DNA from: Hyperoodon ampullatus
Taxonomy: Eukaryota > Chordata > Mammalia > Artiodactyla > Ziphiidae
Direction: 5' to 3'
Length of the DNA stretch: 64,000 nt
Assembly: GCA_949752795.1 (NCBI GenBank)
Contig: CATKHW010000549.1
Coordinates: 124,001-188,000 of the forward strand
The notes under the pieces were generated by a model. The model saw only the letters and a list, made by a program, of their open reading frames with translations, was not told where the DNA came from and searched no databases. The translations under genes were made by a program, and so were the position numbers. Below are positions 1-8,689 of the stretch, piece by piece. Positions within the stretch are counted from its first letter, which is position 1, and each line of letters begins with the position of its first letter.

Positions 1-642
1 GGAAAACTGAAAATCAATAAGACAGAGCCACCCCAAAATTTAGGGCTGCACTGCATACAAGGACCTCAAATTGGATACACCTTAAGTATCCCAGAAAATA
101 TAAACATGGTTCAAAAAATTGTGGTACTTACGTACGATGGAATATCCCTCAGCCATGAAATCAATGTCATAAGACCAGTAGCAGCAAAATGGGTGGATTC
201 AGGTATGATGATTCTAAGTGAAATAAGTCACACAGAAAAAGAAACTTATCATAAGATATCACTTATGAAGATCCTGTAAACATGGCTACACTTGAACTGA
301 GTTAGGAAAGAGAACAGTGTCTCACATTTAGAAAACACTCTTATACCTGCTTAAGGGGGAAGGAGAGGTGGGGTGATGCATAAAACCAGAGTTTGATATA
401 AGCACAGGTACCGTTCCAAAAACCAACTATGGAATAGACAAGACCTACACCGTCCTCAGTGAAAGGGACTCAAAACCCAATATTTCCCGCAGAGGAAAGT
501 ATCTGACTAGTAAGAATCTTAAAACCTATGTATTGATATGTCTCCGTAAGGGAATCAAGGGTGTCTAGACTGGCATAAACATGGCAGCGAGAATCAGCTC
601 AAACCCACTATAAAAAGGAATTTCAAAAACAAAACAAAAAAA
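1..642 (+). mobile_element. L1 3' end, left part cut by window edge
   Basis: This is the downstream two thirds of the L1-derived block described at 1498-2382. It starts inside the last stretch of ORF2, passes the ORF2-type stop at 277-279, continues through a diverged 3' UTR and ends in the A-rich run at 625-642. Its upstream part lies outside the window. The same block recurs once per monomer, from 9 bases after each palindrome to about 640 bases into the next monomer. Confidence 0.85.
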
Positions 643-803
643 CTGGGAAATTCTTTACAATTCCTTCAGGGTCTCTGATGAAATCTGGAATGACCCTATC
701 TACAACGACAGCTGGATGTGGCATAAGGAGGGACACTTGGGACTGAGACGATTGGTGAGATTGGGTGAGCAAATGCAGACCCTTTAAAGCAATAATGCAT
801 GGC

Positions 804-818
804 ACCCATTCCATGGGT
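804..818. other. Short hairpin in the unassigned block
   Basis: The six bases acccat are followed by tcc and then atgggt, their exact reverse complement. Most copies keep it. It is broken in the copy near 12970, where the right arm reads gatggg. No function is apparent. Confidence 0.6.
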
Positions 819-1023
819 CCGAACTCTCCAGGTTGAAGGGAATATTACTACAGCTATAACATGTGCAGGAAACCTAGAGAACGGACACACTGTGAATACG
901 AAAGGTTTCTAAAACTCAACACATAGTCCCTCTCCTGGTGCTCCGGTTTGACTTTCCGTCTGCTTTACTATCAACCTCCCAACTTGGAGAGACAGCCCCT
1001 TTAACCTCCTGGTTCGCACAGGT

Positions 1024-1036
1024 TGCCAATTTGGCA
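1024..1036. other. Short inverted repeat tgccaa/ttggca
   Basis: Six-base arms flank a single T. The half sites resemble NFI half sites but are turned outward compared with a canonical TTGGC(N5)GCCAA site, so NFI binding is not claimed. Confidence 0.5.
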
Positions 1037-1357
1037 GAGGATGAAAGGGAAGAGGGAGAGCCAATGAGAGAGTAGCTGTTAGGCATTTGGACGGGCACAT
1101 ATCACTGTAATTTCCCGGCAGGAAGAAGAATTAACCAAATTCTCAGCCACCCACCGGGAACCAGTATAGGTCCTGAACCAAAATTTTGGACTTGCGGTCA
1201 GCTCACCAAAAACGAGTTGAAAAATGGAGCTCAGGGGCACAGCAATTCACAAACTGGCCGAGTAATAAAGGACAACTATCGTCCAAAAATCTGTTGAGGG
1301 AAGGCAACGAGGCGGACTTGAAAGCGAGGCAGAATAGCAGGAAACAGATTTCAAGAG

Positions 1358-1374
1358 GTACGTTGGAATCGCCT
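1358..1374 (+). other. Degenerate CENP-B-box-like 17-mer
   Basis: Aligned to the CENP-B box (essential bases TTCG....A..CGGG), this site matches 6 of 9 essential positions and 11 of 17 overall, including the run CGTTGGAA. The mismatches fall in TTCG (TACG here) and CGGG (CGCC here), so binding is doubtful. It recurs in every monomer. CpG loss weakens it further in the copies near 27437, 39606 and 41345 (tgttgg) and near 36140 and 46573 (attgcc). Confidence 0.25.
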
Positions 1375-1415
1375 TTAAAGCACAGGAAGAGGGGCACAAC
1401 TTCGACAATGATGCA

Positions 1416-1489
1416 CTTGGCCAAAAAGGGCGTATGCGTTTTCTCCTGAATATATTCAGGAGAAAACGCATACGCCCTTTTTGGCCAAG
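1416..1489. repeat. 74-bp perfect palindrome, no spacer
   Basis: The left arm, 1416-1452, starts cttggccaaaaagggcg. The right arm, 1453-1489, is its exact reverse complement, with the centre at aata|tatt. Symmetry stops abruptly on both sides (a at 1415, c at 1490). Each arm holds two CpGs. Single strands or transcripts could fold into a 37-bp hairpin, and supercoiled DNA could form a cruciform. The structure recurs in all 36 monomers that reach this point, 27 times without a mismatch; the position in each copy is given in the monomer entries. It marks the border between the unassigned block and the L1 block. Confidence 0.97.
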
Positions 1490-1503
1490 CAAGCAAGCGG
1501 GCA

Positions 1504-1511
1504 ATGCAAAT
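1504..1511 (+). promoter_or_regulatory. Octamer ATGCAAAT in each monomer
   Basis: A perfect match to the POU-domain (Oct-1 type) octamer lies 15 bp after the palindrome. The same eight bases occur in mammalian L1 ORF2 at the homologous place, so they are inherited from L1 rather than acquired as a regulatory site. Nearly every monomer keeps it; the copy at 36274-36281 reads atgcaact. Binding is possible but not shown. Confidence 0.4.
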
Positions 1512-1736
1512 CTGCACTACAAAGAAGTATCACTTCCCACCGGTCAAAAGGGACATCCACAAAATGTGTAAGAACAAGAAAGGCAAGACAGGCCCTGGAG
1601 AACAGGGAGCCTTGTTATGCTGATGGGCGGGATGTAAATTGCCAACTGCCTCTCTGGAGGAGTGCATTCTGTTCCCTACAACAAGTAAAGAACAGAGCTA
1701 CAGAGCCAAGGGCACTACCAGTCTAGGGAATATACC

Positions 1737-2018
1737 TTGGGAAAACAGAAAATCAATAAGACAGAGCCACCCCAAAATTTAGGGCTGCAATGCATACAAG
1801 GACCTCAACTTGGATACACCTTAAGTATCCCAGAAAATATAAACATGGTTCAAAAAATTGTGGTACTTACGTACGATGGAATATCCCTCAGCCATGAAAT
1901 CAATGTCATAAGACCAGTAGCAACAAAATGGGTGGATTCAGGTACGATGATTCTAAGTGAAATAAGTCACACAGAAAAAGAAACTTATCATAAGATATCA
2001 CTTATGAAGATCCTGTAA
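1737..2018 (+). pseudogene. Fossil C-terminus of L1 ORF2
   Basis: An open frame of 93 codons, starting at a TTG, ends at 2018. Its last 33 or so codons are in the original ORF2 frame: residues around KWVDSGTMILSEISHTEKE and the following TYHKISL line up with the L1 ORF2 C-terminus (TWMDLE..ILSE.S.TEK..YH.ISL) and stop at the same place. Upstream, a 1-base loss relative to L1 puts the frame out of register, so the rest is not authentic ORF2 protein. Almost every monomer keeps the frame. It is broken by a TAG in the copies at 12300, 15776 and 27947 (gtagg for gtacg). No promoter or catalytic domain is present. Its persistence reflects homogenisation of the array, not coding selection. Confidence 0.75.
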
Positions 2019-3479
2019 ACATGGCTACACTTGAACTGAGTTAGGAAAGAGAACAGTGTCTCACATTTAGAAAACACTCTTATACCTGCTTAAGGGGGAA
2101 GGAGAGGTGGGGTGATGCATAAAACCAGAGTTTGATATAAGCACAGGTACCGTTCCAAAAACCAACTATGGAATAGACAAGACCTACACCACCCTCAGCG
2201 AAAGGGACTCAAAACCCCATATTTCCCGCAGAGGAAAATATCTGACTAGTAAGAATCTTAAAACCTATGTATTGATATGTCTCCGTAAGGGAATCAAGTG
2301 TGTCTAGACTGGCATAAACATGGCAGCGAGAATCAGCTCAAACCCACTATAAAAAGGAATTTCAAAAACAAAACAAAAAAAACTGGGAAATTCTTTACAA
2401 TTCCTTCAGTGTCTCTGATGAAAGCTGGAATGACCCTATCTACAACGACAGCTGGATGTGGCATAAGGAGGGACACTTGGGACTGAGACGATTGGTGAGA
2501 TTGGGTGAGCAAATGCAGACCCTTTAAAGCAATAATGCATGGCACCCATTCCATGGGTCCGAACTCTCCAGGTTGAAGGGAATATTACTACAGCTATAAC
2601 ATGTGCGGGAAACCTAGGGAACGGACACACTGTGAATACGAAAGGTTTCTAAAACTCAACGAATAATCCCACTCCTGGTGCTCCGGTTTGACTTTCCGTC
2701 TGCTTTACTATCAACCTCCCAACTTGGAGAGACAGCCCCTTTAACCTCTTGGTTCGCACAGGTTGCCAATTTGGCAGAGGATGAAAGGGAAGAGGGAGAA
2801 CCAATGAGAGAGTAGCTGTTAGGCATTTGGACGGGCACATATCACTGTAATTTTCCCGCAGGAAGAAGAATTAACCAAATTCTCAGCCACCCACCGGGAA
2901 CCAGTATAGGTCCTGAGCCAAAATTTTGGACTTGCGGTCAGCTCACCAAAAACGAGTTGAAAAATGGAGCTCAGGGGCACAGCAATTCACAAACTGGCCG
3001 AGTAATAAAGGACAACTATCGTCCAAAAATCTGTTGAGGGAAGGCAACGAGGCGGACTTGAAAGCGAGGCAGAATAGCAGGAAACAGATTTCAAGAGGTA
3101 CGTTGGAATCGCCTTTAAAGCACACGAAGAGGGGCACAACTTCGACAATGATGCACTTGGCCAAAAAGGGCGTATGCGTTTTCTCCTGAATATATTCAGG
3201 AGAAAACGCATACGCCCTTTTTGGCCAAGCAAGCAAGCGGGCAATGCAAATCTGCACTACAAAGAAGTATCACTTCCCACCGGTCAAAAGGGACATCCAC
3301 AAAATGTGTAAGAACAAGAAAGGCAAGACAGGCCCTGGAGAACAGGGAGCCTTGTTATGCTGATGGGCGGGATGTAAATTGCCAACTGCCTCTCTGGAGG
3401 AGTGCATTCTGTTCCCTACAACAAGTAAAGAACAGAGCTACAGAGCCAAGGGCACTACCAGTCTAGGGAATATACCTTG
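1740..3479 (+). repeat. Satellite monomer 2 (1740 bp)
   Basis: Palindrome at 3156-3229, perfect. One extra A in the A-rich tract. Rare variants: aaaacagaaaatc at the start, caacaaaatg at 1921, accaccctc at 2188, cagtgtctc at 2408, aataatcccactcc at 2663 and cacacgaag at 3121. Confidence 0.95.
2364..2382 (+). other. A-rich tract, degenerate L1 poly(A) tail
   Basis: Adenine runs separated by single C residues follow the L1 3' UTR match. Length varies between monomers: eight terminal A here, seven in most copies, six near 33664, and one C-to-G change (aaaagaaaa) near 16278 and 28448. This is the end of the L1 block and a source of 1-bp monomer length changes. Confidence 0.7.
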
Positions 3480-5210
3480 GGAAAACTGAAAATCAATAAG
3501 ACAGAGCCACCCCAAAATTTAGGGCTGCACTGCATACAAGGACCTCAACTTGGATACACCTTAAGTATCCCAGAAAATATAAACATGGTTCAAAAACTTG
3601 TGGTACTTACGTACGATGGAATATCCCTCAGCCATGAAATCAATGTCATAAGACCAGTAGCAGCAAAATGGGTGGATTCAGGTACGATGATTCTAAGTGA
3701 AATAAGTCACACAGAAAAAGAAACTTATCATAAGATATCACTTATGAAGATCCTGTAAACATGGCTACACTTGAACTGAGTTAGGAAAGAGAACAGTGTC
3801 TCACATTTAGAAAACACTCTTATACCTGCTTAAGGGGGAAGGAGAGGTGGGGTGATGCATAAAACCAGAGTTTGATATAAGCACAGGTACCGTTCCAAAA
3901 ACCAACTATGGAATAGACAAGACCTACACCGTCCTCAGTGAAAGGGACTCAAAACCCCATATTTCCCGCAGAGGAAAATATCTGACTAGTAAGAATCTTA
4001 AAACCTATGTATTGATATGTCTCCGTAAGGGAATCAAGTGTGTCTAGACTGGCATAAACATGGGAGCGAGAATCAGCTCAAACCCACTATAAAAAGGAAT
4101 TTCAAAAACAAAACAAAAAAACTGGGAAATTCTTTACAATTCCTTCAGGGTCTCTGATGAAATCTGGAATGACCCTATCTACAACGACAGCTGGATGTGG
4201 CATAAGGAGGGACACTTGGGACTGAGACGATTGGTGAGATTGGGTGAGCAAATGCAGACCCTTTAAAGCAATAATGCATGGCACCCATTCCATGGGTCCG
4301 AACTCTCCAGGTTGAAGGGAATATTACTACAGCTATAACATTTGCAGGAAACCTAGAGAACGGACACACTGTAAATACGAAAGGTTTCTAAAACTCAACG
4401 CATAGTCCCTCTCCTGGTGCTCCGGTTTGACTTTCCGTCTGCTTTACTATCAACCTCCCAACTTGGAGAGACAGCCCCTTTAACCTCTTGGTTCGCACAG
4501 GTTGCCAATTTGGCAGAGGATGAAAGGGAAGAGGGAGAACCAATGAGAGAGTAGCTGTTAGGCATTTGGACGGGCACATATCACTGTAATTTCCCGGCAG
4601 GAAGAAGAATTAACCAAATTCTCAGCCACCCCCCGGGAACCAGTATAGGTCCTGAACCAAAATTTTGGACTTGCGGTCAGCTCACCAAAAACGAGTTGAA
4701 AAATGGAGCTCAGGGGCACAGCAATTCACAAACTGGCCGAGTAATAAAGGACAACTATCGTCCAAAAATCTGTTGAGGGAAGGCAACGAGGCGGACTTGA
4801 AAGCGAGGCAGAATAGCAGGAAACAGATTTCAAGAGGTACGTTGGAATCGCCTCTAAAGCACAGGAAGAGGGGCACAACTTCGACAATGATGCACTTGGC
4901 CAAAAAGGGCGTATGCGTTTTCTCCTGAATATATTCAGGAGAAAACGCATACACCCTTTTTGGCCAAGCAAGCAAGCGGGCAATGCAAATCTGCACTACA
5001 AAGAAGTATCACTTCCCCCCGGTCAAAAGGGACATCCACAAAATGTGTAAGAACAAGAAAGGCAAGACAGGCCCTGGAGAACAGGGAGCCTTGTTATGCT
5101 GATGGGCGGGATGTAAATTGCCAACTGCCTCTCTGGAGGAGTGCATTCTGTTCCCTAAAACAAGTAAAGAACAGAGCCAAGGGCACTACCAGTCTAGGGA
5201 ATATACCTTG
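3480..5210 (+). repeat. Satellite monomer 3 (1731 bp, 8-bp deletion)
   Basis: Loss of one ctacagag unit near 5175 makes this the shortest complete copy. Palindrome at 4895-4968, with one mismatch at 4953 (CpG lost in the right arm). Markers: caaaaacttg, gggagcgag at 4062, tttgcagg and a ccccccggg run at 4630. The same 8-bp deletion is in the monomer at 12168. Confidence 0.95.
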
Positions 5211-6949
5211 GGAAAACTGAAAATCAATAAGACAGAGCCACCCCAAAATTTAGGGCTGCACTGAATACAAGGATCTCAACTTGGATACACCTTAAGTATC
5301 CCAGAAAATATAAACATGGTTCAAAAAATTGTGGTACTTACGTACGATGGAATATCCCTCAGCCATGAAATCAATGTCATAAGACCAGTAGCAGCAAAAT
5401 GGGTGGATTCAGGTACGATGATTCTAAGTGAAATAAGTCACACAGAAAAAGAAACTTATCATAAGATATCACTTATGAAGATCCTGTAAACATGGCTACA
5501 CTTGAACTGAGTTAGGAAAGAGAACAGTGTCTCACATTTAGAAAACACTCTTATACCTGCTTAAGGGGGAAGGAGAGGTGGGGTGATGCATAAAACCAGA
5601 GTTTGATATAAGCACAGGTACCGTTCCAAAAACCAACTATGGAATAGACAAGACCTACACCGTCCTCAGTGAAAGGGACTCAAAACCCCATATTTCCCGC
5701 AGAGGAAAATATCTGACTAGTAAGAATCTTAAAACCTATGTATTGATATGTCTCCGTAAGGGAATCAAGTGTGTCTAGACTGGCATAAACATGGCAGCGA
5801 GAATCAGCTCAAACCCACTATAAAAAGGAATTTCAAAAACAAAACAAAAAAACTGGGAAATTCTTTACAATTCCTTCAGGGTCTCTGATGAAAGCTGCAA
5901 TGACCCTATCTACAACGACAGCTGGATGTGGCATAAGGAGGGACACTTGGGACTGAGACGATTGGTGAGATTGGGTGAGCAAATGCAGACCCTTTAAAGC
6001 AATAATGCATGGCACCCATTCCATGGGTCCGAACTCTCCAGGTTGAAGGGAATATTACTACAGCTATAACATGTGCGGGAAACCTAGAGAACGGACACAC
6101 TGTGAATATGAAAGTGTTCTAAAACTCAACGAATAAACCCTCTCCTGGTGCTCCGGATTGACTTTCCGGCTGCTTTACTATCAACCTCCCAACTTGGAGA
6201 GACAGCCCCTTTAACCTCTTGGTTCGCACAGGTTGCCAATTTGGCAGAGGATGAAAGGGAAGAGGGAGAACCAATGAGAGAGTAGCTGTTAGGCATTTGG
6301 ACGGGCACATATCACTGTAATTTCCCGGCAGGAAGAAGAATTAACCAAATTCTCAGCCACCCACCGGGAACCAGTATAGGTCCTGAACCAAAATTTTGGA
6401 CTTGCGGTCAGCTCACCAAAAACGAGTTGAAAAATGGAGCTCAGGGGCACAGCAATTCACAAACTGGCCGAGTAATAAAGGACAACTATCGTCCAAAAAT
6501 CTGTTGAGGGAAGGCAACGAGGCGGACTTGAAAGCGAGGCAGAATAGCAGGAAACAGATTTCAAGAGGTACGTTGGAATCGCCTTTAAAGCACAGGAAGA
6601 GGGGCACAACTTCGACAATGATGCACTTGGCCAAAAAGGGCGTATGCGTTTTCTCCTGAATATATTCAGGAGAAAACGCATACGCCCTTTTTGGCCAAGC
6701 AAGCAAGCGGGCAATGCAAATCTGCACTACAAAGAAGTATCACTTCCCACCGGTCAAAAGGGACATCCACAAAATGTGTAAGAACAAGAAAAACAAGGCA
6801 GGCCCTGGAGAACAGGGAGCCTTGTTATGCTGATGGGCGGGATGTAAATTGCCAACTGCCTCTCTGGAGGAGTGCATTCTGTTCCCTACAACAAGTAAAG
6901 AACAGAGATACAGAGCCAAGGGCACTACCAGTGTAGGGAATATACCTTG
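5211..6949 (+). repeat. Satellite monomer 4 (1739 bp)
   Basis: Palindrome at 6626-6699, perfect. Markers: ctgaatacaaggatctc, gctgcaatg at 5895, tatgaaagtgttc at 6108, ggattgactttccggc at 6156 and aaaaacaaggcagg at 6788. Nearly all recur in the monomer at 13905. Confidence 0.95.
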
Positions 6950-8689
6950 GGAAAACTGAAAATCAATAAGACAGAGCCACCCCAAAATTTAGGGCTGCAG
7001 TGCATACAAGGATCTCAACTTGGATACACCTTAAGTATCCCAGAAAATATAAACATGGTTCAAAAAATTGTGGTACTTACGTACGATGGAATATCCCTCA
7101 GCCATGAAATCAATGTCATAAGACCAGTAGCAGCAAAATGGGTGGATTCAGGTACGATGATTCTAAGTGAAATAAGTCACACAGAAAAAGAAACTTATCA
7201 TAAGATATCACTTATGAAGATCCTGTAAACATGGCTACACTTGAACTGAGTTAGGAAAGAGAACAGTGTCTCACATTTAGAAAACACTCTTATACCTGCT
7301 TAAGGGGGAAGGAGAGGTGGGGGGATGCATAAAACCAGAGTTTGATATAAGCACAGGTACCGTTCCAAAAACCAACTATGGAATAGACAAGACCTACACC
7401 GTCCTCAGCGAAAGGGACTCAAAACCCCATATTTCCCGCAGAGGAAAATATCTGACTAGTAAGAATCTTAAAACCTATGTATTGATATGTCTCCATAAGG
7501 GAATCAAGTGTGTCTAGACTGGCATAAACATGGCAGCGAGAATCAGCTGAAAACCCACTATAAAAAGGAATTTCAAAAACAAAACAAAAAAACTGGGAAA
7601 TTCTTTACAATTCCTTCAGGGTCTCTGATGAAAGCTGGAATGACCCTATCTACAACGACAGCTGGATGTGGCATAAGGAGGGACACTTGGGACTGAGACA
7701 ATTGGTGAGATTGGGAGAGCAAATGCAGACCCTTTAAAGCAATAATGCATGGCACCCATTCCATGGGTCCGAACTCTCCAGGTTGAAGGGAATATTACTA
7801 CAGCTATAACATGTGCGGGAAACCTAGGGAACGGACACCCTGTGAATACGAAAGGTTTCTAAAACTCAACGAATAATCCCACTCCTGGTGCTCCGGTTTG
7901 ACTTTCCGTCTGCTTTAGTATCAACCTCCCAACTTGGAGAGACAGCCCCTTTAACCTCTTGGTTCGCACAGGTTGCCAATTTGGCAGAGGATGAAAGGGA
8001 AGAGGGAGAACCAATGAGAGAGTAGCTGTTAGGCATTTGGACGGGCACATATCACTGTAATTTCCCGGCAGGAAGAAGAATTAACCAAATTCTCAGCCAC
8101 CCACCGGGAACCAGTATAGGTCCTGAGCCAAAATTTTGGACTTGCGGTCAGCTCACCAAAAACGAGTTGAAAAATGGAGCTCAGGGGCACAGCAATTCAC
8201 AAACTGGCCGAGTAATAAAGGACAACTATCGTCCAAAAATCTGTTGAGGGAAGGCAACGAGGCGGACTTGAAAGCGAGGCAGAATAGCAGGAAACAGATT
8301 TCAAGAGGTACGTTGGAATCGCCTTTAAAGCACAGGAAGAGGGGCACAACTTCGACAATGATGCACTTGGCCAAAAAGGGCGTATGCGTTTTCTCCTGAA
8401 TATATTCAGGAGAAAACGCATACGCCCTTTTTGGCCAAGCAAGCAAGCGGGCAATGCAAATCTGCACTACAAAGAAGTATCACTTCCCACCGGTCAAAAG
8501 GGACATCCACAAAATGTGTAAGAACAAGAAAGGCAAGACAGGCCCTGGAGAACAGGGAGCCTTGTTATGCTGATGGGCGGGATGTAAATTGCCAACTGCC
8601 TCTCTGGAGGAGTGCATTCTGTTCCCTACAACAAGTAAAGAACAGAGCTACAGAGCCAAGGGCACTACCAGTCTAGGGAATATACCTTG
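6950..8689 (+). repeat. Satellite monomer 5 (1740 bp)
   Basis: Palindrome at 8366-8439, perfect. The extra base comes from cagctgaaaaccc at 7546. Markers: gctgcagtgc, ggggggatgc at 7319, ctccataagg at 7491, gagacaattgg, aataatcccactcc and gctttagtatc at 7912. Much of this recurs in the monomer at 10429. Confidence 0.95.

Larger units (their letters stand above)
643..1415. other. Unassigned block of the satellite monomer
   Basis: About 770 bp between the A-rich end of the L1 block and the palindrome. I recognise no transposon, gene or RNA in it on either strand. It is less A-rich than the L1 part and holds several CpGs. Visible structure is limited to a 6-bp stem with a 3-base loop at 804-818, a stem at 1024-1036, a 12-bp palindrome at 1178-1189 and a degenerate CENP-B-like site at 1358-1374. 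On the minus strand most copies keep an open frame of 104-124 codons running leftward from the octamer across the palindrome; no family resemblance was seen. It could be 5' L1 sequence, an LTR fragment or single-copy DNA trapped when the monomer formed. Confidence 0.6.
1..1739 (+). repeat. Satellite monomer 1 (1739 bp)
   Basis: Reference phase for the array; palindrome at 1416-1489, perfect. Private or rare variants: ctcaaattgg at 65, a C-to-T change at 206, gggtgtctag at 559, aaatctgg at 680 and aacacatag at 920. Several of these recur together only in the monomer at 38248. Confidence 0.95.
1498..2382 (+). mobile_element. LINE-1 3' end captured inside the monomer (first complete copy)
   Basis: Landmarks of mammalian L1 appear in the right order: atgcaaatc..actac then gtatcac (1504-1532), ggcgggatgtaaattg (1626-1641), tggaggagtgcattctgttcc then a(c)aaacaagtaaag (1656-1690), gagctac (1695), aatataccttgggaaaac (1729-1746), gtggtacttacgtacgatgg (1860-1879), cagccatgaaat, tctaagtgaaataagtcacac (1952-1972), tatcataagatatcactta, a stop at 2016-2018, then a 3' UTR with gaatcagctcaaacccac and an A-rich end at 2364-2382. 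The recalled L1 counterparts include gggaatgtaaattgg, tggagaacagtatgg, gggcatataccc and tacaatggaatattactcagcc. Identity looks moderate, with many substitutions and small indels, so the capture is old. The 5' limit is uncertain. Confidence 0.85.
3480..6949 (+). repeat. Higher-order repeat A, copy 1 (monomers 3-4)
   Basis: Two adjacent monomers share the order of rare variants with 12168-15643: gggagcgag and aaatctgg, then the 8-bp ctacagag loss, then ctgaatacaaggatctc, gctgcaatg, tatgaaagtgttc and aaaaacaaggcagg. Rare variants in the same order across the monomer junction point to one ancestral two-monomer block. Confidence 0.8.

Noticed and set aside
609..616. TATA-box-like TATAAAAA in each monomer
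   Set aside because: It lies at the L1 3' end where the L1 text has a similar AT-rich run before the tail; no initiator or transcript evidence.
1008..1024. Pol III B-box-like ggttcgcacagg, suggesting a tRNA-derived SINE
   Set aside because: Only the first six bases fit the B box, and no A box was found at the expected distance upstream; no SINE tail follows.
1186..1449. Plus-strand 87-codon and 81-codon frames in each monomer
   Set aside because: They read over unassigned DNA, the palindrome and L1 sequence in a non-ORF2 frame; low-complexity basic composition and no promoter or start context.
1416..1489. Palindrome as a bacterial-type terminator or CRISPR repeat
   Set aside because: No gene ends at it, there is no spacer-repeat pattern, and the L1 context shows mammalian DNA.
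1203..1517. Minus-strand open frame of 104 codons (124 in copies such as 18525-18899), present in almost every monomer
   Set aside because: It runs straight through the palindrome, overlaps other frames on both strands, has no recognised domain and recurs only because the monomer recurs. Treated as a shadow of the repeat.
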